Positions 19,901-28,639 of a stretch of 64,000 nt of DNA are shown here, in pieces. Source of the DNA: Prostheceraeus crozeri (lineage: Eukaryota; Platyhelminthes; Polycladida; Euryleptidae); NCBI GenBank assembly GCA_907163375.1, contig CAJQUW010010458.1, forward strand, positions 248,001 through 312,000. Direction: 5' to 3'. The notes beneath the pieces were generated by a model. The model did no database searches. It was not told where the DNA came from and worked only from the letters and a program-made list of their open reading frames with translations. A program made the translations under genes and the position numbers. The first letter of the stretch is position 1; the number at the start of each line of letters is the position of its first letter.

Positions 19901-22900
19901 TCTCTTTCTTTCTTCTCTTTCTTTTCTTCTTTCTTTCTTCTTCTTCTTTCTTTTCTTCTCTTCTTTCTTCTTTCTCTTTCTTTCTTCTTTTCTTTCTTCT
20001 TCTTCTCTTCTTCCTTCTTCTTTCTTTTCTTTCTTCTCTCTTCTTTTCTCTTTCTTCTTCTTCTTCTTTCTTCTTTCTTCTTCTCTTTCTCTTTTCTTTC
20101 TTTCTTTCTTCTCTTCTTTTCTTTCTCTTTCTTCTTCTTCTTTCTTTCTCTTTCTCTCTTTCTTCTTTCTCTTCTTCTTTCTTCTTTTCTTCTTCTTTCT
20201 TCTCTTTCTTTCTCTTCTCTTCTTCTTCTTCTCTCTCTTCTTTCTTTTCTTCTCTTCTTTTCTTCTTTTCTTTCTTCTTCTTTCTCTTTTCTTCTTTTCT
20301 CTTCTTTTCCTTTCTTTCTTTCTTCTTCTTTCTTTCTTCTCTTCTTCTTTCTCTTTCCTTTCTTCTTCTCTTCTTCTCTTTCTTTCTTCTTTTCTCTTTC
20401 TTTCTTTTCTTCTTTCTTCTCTTCTTTCTTCTTCCTCTTTCTCTTTTCTCTTCTTTCTTCTTTCTTTTCTTCTTCTTCTTTCTTTCTTTTCTTCTTCTCT
20501 CTTTCTTCTTTCTCTTTCTTTCTTTCTTTCTTCTTTCTTTTCTCTCCTTTCTCTTTTCTTCTTTCTCTTCTTTCTTTTCTTCTCTTTTTCCTTCTCTTCT
20601 TCTTTCTCTTTCTTCTTCTCTTCTTTCTTCTTTCTCTTCTTTCTTCTTTCTTCTTCTTTCTCTTCTTTTCTTTCTTTCTCTTCTTTCTTTCTTCTCTTTC
20701 TTTCTCTTCTTTCTTCTTTCTTTTCTTTCTCTTTCTTCTTTCTTTCTTTTCTCTTTCTTCTCTTCTTTCTTCTCTTTCTTCTCTTTTCTTCTTTCTTTCT
20801 TCTCTTTCTCTTCTTTCTTTCTTTTCTTCTTTCTTTCTTCTTCTTTCTTCTTTTCTTTCTTTCTTTTCTTCTTCTTCTCTTTTCTTCTTTCTCTTTCTTC
20901 TTTCTTTCTTCTCCTTTTCTTTTCTTTCTTTTTCTTTCTCTTCTTTTCTTTCTTTCTTTCTTTTCTTTCTTTCTTTTCTCTTTCTTTCTTTCTTTCTTTC
21001 TCTTCTTTCTTCTTTCTCTCTTTCTTTTTCTTCTTTCTTTCTTCTTTCTTCTTTCTTTCTTTCTTCTTCTTTCTTTTCTTTCTTTCCTTTCTTCTTCTCT
21101 TTCTTCTTTTCTTTCTTTCTTCTTCTTTTCTCTTTCTTTTCTTTTCTTTCTTCTTTCTCTTCTTTCTTTTTCTTTCTTTTCTTTCTTCTTTTCTTCTTTC
21201 TTTTCTTCTTTTCTTTCTTTCTTTTTCTTTTCTTCTTCTTTCTTCTTTCTTTCTTTTCTTTCTTCTTTCTTTTCTTCTTTTCTTCTTCTTTTTTCTTTTC
21301 TTCTTTCTTTTCTTCTTTCTTCTTTCTTTTTCTTTTCTTTCTTCTTTTTCTTTCTTCTTTCTTTTTCTTCTTTTTTCTTTTCTTTCTTTTCTTTTTCTTT
21401 CTTCTTTCTTTCTTTTTTCTTTTCTTCTTTCTTTTCTTTCTTCTTTTCTTTCTTCTTTTTTCTTTTCTTTTCTTTCTCTTTTCTTCTTTTCTTTCTTTCT
21501 TTTCTTTTCTTTCTTTTTTCTTTTCTTTTCTTTCTTCTTTCTTTTTCTTCTTTTCTTTCTTTCTTTTTTTCTTTCTTCTTTTCTTCTTTTCTTTCTTCTT
21601 CTTTCTTTCTTCTTCTTTCTTTTCTTCTTTTCTTTCTTTCTTTTCTTTCTTCTTTTCTTTCTTTCTCTTTCTTTTCTTCTTTTCTTTTCTTTCTTTCTTT
21701 CTTCTCTTTCTTCTTTTTCTTTCTTCTTTCTTTTTCTCTTCTCTTCTTTTCTTTTCTTTCTCTTTTTCTTTTCTTTCTTTTCTTTTTCTTTCTTCTTTTT
21801 CTCTTTCTTTTTCTTCTTTCTTTTCTCTTTTTCTTTCTCTTCTTCTTTCTTCTTTCTTCTCTTTTTCTTCTTTTCTTTCTTTTCTTTCTTTTCTTTCTTT
21901 CTTTCTTCTTTCTTCTTTCTTTTCTTCTTTCTTTCTTTCTTCTTTCTCTTTTTTCTTCTTTTCTTTCTTCTTTCTTTCTTCTCTTTCTTCTTCTTTTTCT
22001 TTTTCTTCTTCTTTTCTTCTTTCTTTTTCTTTCTTCTTCTTTTTCTCTTTTTCTTCTTTCTTCTTCTTTTCTTCTTTTCTTTTCTTTCTTCTTTTTCTTT
22101 CTTCTTCTTTCTTTCTTTCTTCTTTCTTTTCTTTTTCTTTCTTCTTCTTTTCTCTTTTCTTTCTTTCTCTTCTTTTTCTTTTCTTTTCTCTTTCTTCTCT
22201 TTCTTTTCTTTCTTTTTCTTTTCTTCTTTTCTTCTTTTCTTTCTTTTCTTTCTTTTCTTCTTCTTTCTTTCTTCTTTTCTCTTTCTTCTTCTTTCTTTCT
22301 TTCCTTCTTTTTTTCTTCTCTTTTCTTTTCTTTCTTCTTTTCTTCTTTCTTTCTCTTTCTTTCTTTCTTCTTTCTTTTCTTTTTCTTCTTTCTTTTTCTT
22401 TCTTTTCTTTTCTTCTTTTCTTTTCTTTCTTCTTTCTTTTTCTTTCTTTTCTCTTTTCTTCTTTTTCTTTCTTTCTCTTCTTTTTTTCTTTTCTTCTTTC
22501 TTCTCTTTTCTCTTTCTTTCTTTTCTTTCTCTTTCTTCTTTTCTTCTTTCTTTCTTTCTTCTTTCTTTCTTTCTTCTTTTTCTTTTTCTCTTTTCTTTTT
22601 TCTTCTTTCTTTTCTTTCTTCTTTCTTTTTCTTCTCTTTTCTTTCTTCTTTTCTTTCTTCTTTTTCTTTTCTTCTTTTCTCTTCTTTTTCTTTTCTTTCT
22701 TCTTTCTTTCTTTCTCTCTTTTTTTCTTCTTTCTTCTTCTTTCTTTCTTCTTTTTCTCTTTCTCTTTTCTTTTTCTTTCTTCTCTTTCTTTCTTCTTTCT
22801 TTTTCTTTCTTTCTCTCTTTCTTTCTTCTTTTCTTCTCTTTTCTTCTTCTTCTTTCTTTCTTTTCTCTTCTTCTTCTTTTCTTTTCTTTCTTTCTTTCTT

Positions 22901-23846
22901 TCTTTTCTTTCTTTCTTTTCTTCTCTCTTTCTTTTTCTTTTCTTCTTTTCTTTCTCTTTTTCTTTCTTTCTCTTTTCTTCTTCTTTCTTTCTTCTTTCTC
23001 TCTTTTCTTTTTCTTTCTTTTTCTCTTCTTTCTTTTTTCTTTCTCTTCTTTCTTTCTTTTTCTTTCTTTTCTTTCTTTCTCTTTTCTTCTTTCTTTCTTC
23101 TTTTTCTTTCTTCTTTCTTTTTCTTTTCTTTCTTCTTTCTTTCTTTTTCTTTTCTTCTTTCTTTCTCTTTCTTTTTTCTTTCTTTTCTTTCTTCTTTCTC
23201 TTTCTTTCTTCTTTTCTTTTCTCTTTCTTCTTTCTTTTCTTCTTTCTTTCTTCTTTTCTTCTTTTCTTCTTTCTTTCTTCTTCTTTCTTTCTTCTTTCTT
23301 TCTTTCTTCTCTCTTTCTTTTTCTTCTTTTCTTCTTTCTTTTCTTCCTTTTCTCTTCTTTTCTTCTTTCTCTCTTTCTCTTCTTCTCTTTTCTCTTCTTT
23401 TCTTTTCTTTCTTCTTTCTTTCTCTTTCTTCTTTTTCTTCTTTCTTTTCTCTTCTTCTTTCTTTCTTCTTTCTTCTTCTTCTTCTTTTTCTTTCTTCTTT
23501 CTCTTTCTTCTTTCTTCTCTCTTTCTTTTCTTCTTTCTCTCTTTCTTCTTCTTTTCTTCTTTCTTTTTCTCTTTCTTTCTTTTTCTTCTTCTCTTTCTTT
23601 CCTTTTCTTTTCCTTCTTCTTTTTTCTTTCTTCTTTCTCTTTCTTCTTTCTCTTCTTTCTTCTTCTTTTCTTTTCTTCTCCGGTTTTCTTCTTTCTCTTC
23701 TTTCTTTCTCCTTTTCTTCTCTTTCTTTCTTTCTCTCTTTCTTTCTTCTTTTCTTTTCTCTTTCTTTCTTTTCTTTTCTTCTTTCTCTCTTTCTTCTCCT
23801 TTTCTCTCTCTTTTCTTTTCGTCCTTCTCACTTTCCTTTCCTCCTC
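16984..23846 (+). repeat. 6.9-kb polypyrimidine tract (CTTT/CTT-type, no fixed unit)
   Basis: The plus strand is almost only C and T. Purines occur only near the left end (to about 17,583) and the right end (from about 23,681); the 6.1 kb between looks free of A and G. The pattern mixes TTTC, TTC and TTTTC without a fixed period. Composition makes several frames open for more than 2,000 codons (Phe/Leu/Ser on one strand, Lys/Arg/Glu on the other); these are not genes. It lies inside a Polinton gene between two copies of a 200-bp flank. Such DNA can form triplexes and is error-prone to read, so the length and exact sequence may be unreliable. Confidence 0.9.
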
Positions 23847-24045
23847 TATCATTTACATTGAGATGGGGTTCAATACTATTGAAAAGAGATATGGCATGTG
23901 CGCGAGATGCTAAAGGTGTAGCAGTCGATACAGAGTCACGCATCTTATTCTTCAAGTTTTTCAATTGCTCAACAGTTTCCGATTGTAATAATACAGCACG
24001 ATGTGGATCTTTGATGTGAACATTTTGCTGATAATCTATTTCTTT
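23847..24045. repeat. Flanking duplication, right copy (matches 16,773-16,990)
   Basis: Direct repeat partner of 16,773-16,990. This copy lies within an open coding frame (minus strand, 23,852-24,147), so it is likely the better-preserved or more accurately sequenced one. Confidence 0.85.
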
Positions 24046-24147
24046 CCTATACATTTGATTTGCAAGAGGTTGCTTTACTTGCTGCATGGCAGTCAATTGT
24101 ACATATTCATCCTGAGGAATAACAATCATGCGAGAATAAGAACTCAT
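23852..24147 (-). pseudogene. Polinton helical protein gene disrupted by the pyrimidine tract
   Basis: The start MSSYSRMIVIPQDEYVQLTA is followed by a Gln/Lys-rich helical segment. An 'IPxxEY' N-terminus of this sort is seen in a conserved Polinton gene next to the packaging ATPase. Its start codon overlaps the ATPase stop (ATGA), indicating a co-transcribed pair. About 98 codons are readable before the tract. A related copy of the same 5' part lies on the far side of the tract. Function is unknown; a virion-associated role is inferred from position. Confidence 0.55.
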
Positions 24148-24809
24148 AGTTTGTAGATAATCATGGGAGTTTTCAAAATATCACTTCGAAATCTAAATTC
24201 TTCCGGACACTCTTGCGTAAAGTCAATGAATAAGTAACCGTATGGTTTTTCAGTAGCTGCTTGAAAAATTTCAATTAAGGCTTTTGATCCTCTGGGTGCA
24301 ACTTGTCGCGCTAAAATTTCAAATTGACTTTTATCTCGCGGATTCTTGAAAATAGCATAATAGTGTGTATTCAGGTTTCGTGTACGAGCTTCTTTTCCAT
24401 CAGGAAACAAATTTTGTGTAATATAGATGATAAAACACCTTTTATGGTGTGCTGCGCGAGTGAACATATCTGTAACATCTTTTGAATTCTTACTTTCTTT
24501 TAATAAATCATCCAATACAACAACATCATTAGACTGAAGTTTATCCACTGGAATAATTCCTTCATGTCGAATAAAGTTGCGACTTTGCAATTCCTGAAAC
24601 AGCGACGGTTGATAAATACCATAACACCAAAGCACTCGATTGATAGGTTCCTTAAACAACTCCCTTCTTTTATCCAATAAATTCAGCGTGAAAACAGTTT
24701 TACCTGCATGAGATGGACCTGATACAGTCAGAACTTTATCGCATTGAAGTCTGAAATCCATTTTATTACTTTGAGACTCAACATTTGCATAATTAACGCT
24801 TAGAGCCAA
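24144..24809 (-). CDS. A32/FtsK-type genome-packaging ATPase
   Basis: Pumps the genome into the capsid in the Polinton and NCLDV-type virion model. It has 221 residues, normal for Polintons. Walker A is GPSHAGKT (about residue 31-38), Walker B is NDVVVLDDLL (about 94-103), and a conserved polar strand IIYITQNLF (about 128) fits the sensor region. It overlaps the previous gene by 17 bases and the next by ATGA, so it sits in a tight leftward array. It looks whole. Confidence 0.92.
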   Translation of the reverse strand: MALSVNYANVESQSNKMDFRLQCDKVLTVSGPSHAGKTVFTLNLLDKRRELFKEPINRVLWCYGIYQPSLFQELQSRNFIRHEGIIPVDKLQSNDVVVLDDLLKESKNSKDVTDMFTRAAHHKRCFIIYITQNLFPDGKEARTRNLNTHYYAIFKNPRDKSQFEILARQVAPRGSKALIEIFQAATEKPYGYLFIDFTQECPEEFRFRSDILKTPMIIYKL

Positions 24810-25149
24810 AGATATTTCCCAATAGGTTGCCCACGGCAGGAGCTATCATTGGAAGTATTGCTGAAAGGAAACCGCCCTTTTGTGTTAGAGTTTTCCTCTT
24901 TCTTTGAAGGGCGACTTTAGGATTGGAGATGAAACGCAATTTCGTAGCATATCGCTTAAGTAACTTTCGTTGTTTTGGCGCTAATTTCTTCGTCCTCAAC
25001 TTCCTCACATGAGAAATAATTTCACAAATGAATTTATCGTTAGCATGTCGTATAGCATTGTATCGCTGATTTGCTTTCATTCGTCGGAGAGCTTGAATGG
25101 CTGAAGAAAACTTTTGACTTTTACGTTTCGTCATTTTACGTTTCGCCAT
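24793..25149 (-). CDS. Small basic protein with amphipathic C-terminus
   Basis: 118 residues. The body is Lys/Arg-rich and helical (KLAPKQRKLLKRYATKLRF). It ends in QKGGFLSAILPMIAPAVGNL, a glycine-rich amphipathic or membrane-active segment. The 'QKGGFL' box plus hydrophobic tail is a recurring small Polinton protein located just upstream of the packaging ATPase, and recalls adenoviral minor core or cement peptides. The start is the first of several Met near the N-terminus. Role in DNA binding or membrane penetration is inferred. Confidence 0.65.
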   Translation of the reverse strand: MAKRKMTKRKSQKFSSAIQALRRMKANQRYNAIRHANDKFICEIISHVRKLRTKKLAPKQRKLLKRYATKLRFISNPKVALQRKRKTLTQKGGFLSAILPMIAPAVGNLLGNIFGSKR

Positions 25150-25200
25150 TTTCCGTGTTAGTCTTTGCTAAAACCTATCTTTACCACATTTGCATAGGTA

Positions 25201-25524
25201 CTAACTATTGCGACATAAGTGACACTCGAAATGAGCAATATCACAGTGGTTACATTGGCAAAGTTGAATGCAATTACGTATGAAACAGCGTTGACAAAAA
25301 GCATGCTTACATCTCTTGAAGATGCGCTTTTCATTTCCATCCTTTCGCTTACATACATCGCAACACATAGTTTCACGGTTACTGATGTCTATAGCAAGTC
25401 TTTCTGAAGATATGAAATTGCTATCCTCTTCTAAATAATAGACGCATGTACAGAAGGAATATACTTCGAGAGTGAGCAGACATAGCTCGAAAACCAGTTG
25501 TGCTACAATCAAGTACCACTGCAT
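25201..25524 (-). CDS. RING-like zinc protein with N-terminal hydrophobic segment
   Basis: About 107 residues, starting at the ATG two bases beyond the previous gene's stop. Residues about 5-28 are hydrophobic (WYLIVAQLVFELCLLTLEVY), a possible membrane anchor. The C-terminal half has the Cys/His series of a RING-type finger: CCDVC, then CKHAFCQRC, CQCNHC and HLC. RING proteins are usually ubiquitin ligases, and viruses use them against host defence. The spacing is shorter than a canonical RING, so ligase activity is uncertain. Confidence 0.6.
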   Translation of the reverse strand: MQWYLIVAQLVFELCLLTLEVYSFCTCVYYLEEDSNFISSERLAIDISNRETMCCDVCKRKDGNEKRIFKRCKHAFCQRCFIRNCIQLCQCNHCDIAHFECHLCRNS

Positions 25525-25526
25525 TT

Positions 25527-25937
25527 TCAATTTTTCTTTATGGAAAGTTGAATGTGAATATCTGAAATCGCTTCAATCACTAGACTGCTACCATGATGGT
25601 TAAATGCGTTAAGACGTTCAGCAATTTTTATCATATGTCTTTTAAAAAATTCTTCGGGGTGATCTACCACTTCCATTGAATAAGAAGCAAAATGGAAAGA
25701 GCGACTTTCCACCTCTTCCTTTCCAAAATGACTAAACTTAATTTTCGCAACTAATCGCGCCATGATAATGCTATCAGAGAATGTATTCATTAACTCTAGA
25801 AATAGAGTGCTAGCATCATCGACCACTGCTTCGATGTCGGTCTCATCTTTATGAAATTTTATCACATAATCTTGAACAGCTCCTTTTAAACTTTGCCTAT
25901 GAAAACGTAATGTTCCGCAGTCGTTTGAGAAAGACAT
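25527..25937 (-). CDS. Stand-alone homologue of the polymerase N-terminal domain
   Basis: 136 residues. It aligns from end to end with the region between the second C2H2 finger and the Cys domain of this element's own DNA polymerase (polymerase residues about 110-260). Shared features are AKIKF against LKIKY, VESRSFHF against IERLEFHI, MEVVDHPEEFF against TEVVDYESWI, RLNAFNHHGSSLV against NIDKFNERDSGLI, and IHIQLSI against ALFKISL. Presumably it binds the same partner or DNA feature as that domain. It could be a terminal-protein or processivity partner, or an inhibitor, but this is inference. It is one of a run of leftward small genes. Confidence 0.7.
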   Translation of the reverse strand: MSFSNDCGTLRFHRQSLKGAVQDYVIKFHKDETDIEAVVDDASTLFLELMNTFSDSIIMARLVAKIKFSHFGKEEVESRSFHFASYSMEVVDHPEEFFKRHMIKIAERLNAFNHHGSSLVIEAISDIHIQLSIKKN

Positions 25938-26024
25938 GATCGCCCTTTATCTAACCCATCCATTGCATGAAAACAACAACTCTTCTCATAGTAACATTTA
26001 TTGAATAACGGTAACAAGCATGCA

Positions 26025-26555
26025 TTATAAATCAATGGTTTGAAAGAGATAAAATAGATACAGCTGGTAACTATCATACAGCGAGCAATGATAACCATAC
26101 AGGACTTTGGCAGTGTTGAGGTAAGGAGGAAAGAAGCATTGGTTATGAACGTAGCTACTACAACGAACAGACAAAATAGGAACACACAAATCCTTAAAAC
26201 GTTTCGTGACTTCATGATAATGTTGATTCACTCTACTATCCCAAGGCGGGAGCAAAATATCATCAATGATTAGATTGGGAAATACTTTCCTCTCCTTACC
26301 AGGATTATTACAAAAGATGCGTATAACATTGAAAGCAGCTAACCATCGTTTAAAGTCAATAAGAAGAGCACTCTCACAAGAAAAGTCATAGTCTTGCAAA
26401 TATTTCAGATTAAGTCCATGAATGTGTTTTCTCGCCCATTGATCAACATTGGGATCGCAGTTGGCATGTTGATGATAGACACTAACAATCTGATATGTCC
26501 AATTGTTCATAGCAATAGCACTGAGCTCCTGTACAGGTTCACCCTCACAATCCAT
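26025..26555 (-). CDS. DEDDh-like exonuclease (RNase H fold)
   Basis: 176 residues. The N-terminus MDCEGEPVQELSAI matches exonuclease motif I (DxEG) with a strand before it. RIFCNNPGKER and FPNLIIDDILLPPW lie in the middle. The end has YGYHCSLYDSYQLYLFYL, the HxxxxD pattern of DEDDh exonuclease motif III on a helix. Proteins of this shape are common uncharacterised genes in invertebrate Polintons. A splice acceptor (CCGTTTTAG then GCTTCTATC, at about 26,573) precedes the frame, so the true start may be an upstream exon. Likely role: 3'-5' trimming of nucleic acid or replication proofreading. Confidence 0.6.
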   Translation of the reverse strand: MDCEGEPVQELSAIAMNNWTYQIVSVYHQHANCDPNVDQWARKHIHGLNLKYLQDYDFSCESALLIDFKRWLAAFNVIRIFCNNPGKERKVFPNLIIDDILLPPWDSRVNQHYHEVTKRFKDLCVPILSVRCSSYVHNQCFFPPYLNTAKVLYGYHCSLYDSYQLYLFYLFQTIDL

Positions 26556-26606
26556 AAAAATGATGATAGAAGCCTAAAACGGAAATTACACATCTAAGGA
26601 AGCGTT

Positions 26607-26834
26607 CTATAACATATTACAAAATGAAGAATTACATCGATGCTTTTCACGACAAAATACACAAATGATATGATGGCAACGAAGAAGTAAAATGTATCTA
26701 ATAAGACCACGTCTACGACACTGAAAGCACATAAGCGAATTGTCATAGGGTAGAGTTAGGAAAGGGCTAGTAATTCTCCTTCTTTGATTTGCGTTTTGAT
26801 GTAGCATTCTTCTCCGACTTGCGCTTCGTACCAC
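26607..26834 (-). CDS. Second short RING-like ORF
   Basis: A 75-codon frame whose first 23 codons overlap the neighbouring gene's end in another frame, so the functional start is probably the internal ATG at about 26,735. From there it has CFQC, then LRCHHIICVFC, HRC and FC, a RING-like Cys/His series. It is similar in layout to 25,201-25,524 but not closely alike in sequence. It could be a small exon rather than a separate gene. Confidence 0.4.
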   Translation of the reverse strand: MVRSASRRRMLHQNANQRRRITSPFLTLPYDNSLMCFQCRRRGLIRYILLLRCHHIICVFCREKHRCNSSFCNML

Positions 26835-27542
26835 TGCTGTTCAGGATTTGATCAATTATGTCGTCCACGTTGGGTGGTTTTGGAATATATAGGATGGATT
26901 CCATATGCATGGAGAGAGAGGCTATTTTATTATCCTTGTGTCGACCATAATATAGCCCATTCACTTTGAAAAGGATATCCCAAGTACCTTCTCCGAGCTC
27001 ATCACATCTGATGGCTATTGATTGATCTCCCTCCTTCTTATAGTAAGTACACCAATGTGATACCGGTAGGCAAATGTGATTACCATCCCAAATCTTTCTA
27101 TAGGGAGTATCCTTGTCATCTCTAGCCTTCCACTCTTGAGCAAGAGGAGTAGGAATGTCCATATTTAATGTCACATACTCCTCAATAATATCAAGTTGGT
27201 GGCGAATGGACGGACTCACGGGGATCAGTATGTAGTCCCCATACTGATTGCGCATTATCTTGACATCCGTGGAAGGGAGCATTCCCGTTTGGAGTACTAC
27301 GCTATGATCGTCATAACGCAAGACTTGTTTAAATTTACGCTGTAGCGGTGTAGGATTATGTACCTTGGTTGTTTCTTCTACTGGCCTCAGTTGTAGATGA
27401 TCTGACCGTAGCGAACCTTGTAACGTTTGACCGCCATTTTGTCCTACTAGTGCAGCAGATGGAGTAGATGCCTGAAAATGAAAAAAGATTGTATTAAGTT
27501 TACGTTCAAGGGAGGAGAGGGAGGAAAGTAGCGACTTACCAT
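26767..27542 (-). CDS. Right-end gene, unknown basic protein with ATG-only first exon
   Basis: The main exon is open from 27,471 to 26,767. An intron with GTAAGT donor (27,539-27,534) and CATTTTCAG acceptor (27,474-27,472) would join it in frame to a lone ATG at 27,542-27,540, giving about 235 residues. The body has no recognised domain; it contains YGDYILIPVSPSIRHQLDII, then GDQSIAIRCDELGEGTWDILF, and ends in a strongly basic tail (GTKRKSEKNATSKRKSKKEN) like a nuclear localisation signal. It is the first leftward gene from the right end and has a TATA box about 100 bases upstream. A role as an early nuclear protein is a guess from position and tail. Confidence 0.6.
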
Positions 27543-27640
27543 TTTAGTTGGATAATAGAACAGTGAACTAGAGAGAGAAAATGTGCGTCCGTCACTCGTA
27601 TGATTCAACGATGGAATGATTCTCACTGTGGAAGGCTCGC

Positions 27641-27648
27641 TATTTATA
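27641..27648 (-). promoter_or_regulatory. TATA box of the right-end gene
   Basis: TATAAATA read on the minus strand, just inside the right terminal repeat and about 100 bases upstream of the ATG at 27,542. It mirrors the TATA box at 513 inside the left end. Confidence 0.65.
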
Positions 27649-27704
27649 CAGAAATGCTTGATTCTCATTGGATGATGATCCTCATTGGACAATAACATCA
27701 AGCT

Positions 27705-28560
27705 GATTCCAAATCTGGCCTCCGTTTACCAATCCGAGCCTTCATTCGCCTGCTGGAGCTGTATCTTGGGAAATTCTAACTCTATCGTTTTTCGTCAATC
27801 TCCCAAAATCTTAAATGGCGTCTCACATCTAAACGAAGACAGATATGAACAAGCCGATTCTTTCACTAAATTTTTCTCACTCTTAGCTTTCAAACGAGCT
27901 ATGGCACGACAAAATCCGTCCACTGGAAGCCAAAATCGAAGCGAGCTGTCCAGAGGGGGGGGGACGTCAGCAAAATTTTTTCTCTCCGATTGACTTGAAA
28001 CTCACCATACCGATGCAGAATTTCACGCTGAATCCGAATCTGGCCTCCGTTTTCTCATCCGATGCTTCGTTTTGAAGCTAGAGCCCAAAACGTCCCAAAT
28101 TCTAACTCTGTCGTTTTTCGCCAATGTCCAAAAATCTTAAATGGCGTCTCACATCTAAACGAAGACAGATAGGAACAAGCCGATTCTTTCACTAAATTTG
28201 TCTCACTCTTAGCTTTCAAACGAGCTATGGCACGACAAAATCCGTCCACTGGAAGCCAAAATCGAAGCGAGCTGTCCAGAGGGGGGGGGACGTCAGCAAA
28301 ATTTTTTCTCTCCGATTGACTTGAAACTCACCATACCGATGCAGAATTTCACGCTGAATCCGAATCTGGCCTCCGTTTTCTCATCCGATGCTTCGTTTGG
28401 GCGCTACACACCAAAACGTCCCAAATTCTAACTCTGTCGTTTTTTCGAAAAATGTTGAAAATTTTTTCTCGCCGATTGACTTGAAACTCACCATACCGAT
28501 GCAGAATTTCACGCTGAATCCGAATCTGGCCTCCGTTTTCTCATCCGACCACTCCTTCCA
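27705..28560 (-). repeat. Polinton right terminal inverted repeat built of tandem units
   Basis: Read on the minus strand, this contains about two and a half copies of a roughly 310-bp unit. Units start near 27,705, 27,980 and 28,290. Each carries the phrases seen in the left repeat, and two are separated by a C/G-run motif followed by GACGTC (near 27,950 and 28,275). The outer copies are nearly identical and the innermost is more divergent. Internal tandem structure in a Polinton terminal repeat probably reflects unequal exchange or replication slippage. Confidence 0.9.
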
Positions 28561-28639
28561 CTCGAAACAGCCCATTTTACAACCCAACATTCAGCACGAA
28601 AAACATCACACACTATAGCCTCAAGACTAATCCTGGCGG

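Noticed and set aside
16945-24147. Several open frames of more than 2,000 codons on both strands
   Set aside because: They are the by-product of a C/T-only strand, which cannot contain stop codons. The translations are only Phe/Leu/Ser/Pro or Lys/Arg/Glu/Gly mixtures and not proteins.
27705-28560. CRISPR-like regular spacing of repeats
   Set aside because: Units are about 310 bp, tandem and without spacers, in a eukaryotic terminal inverted repeat.
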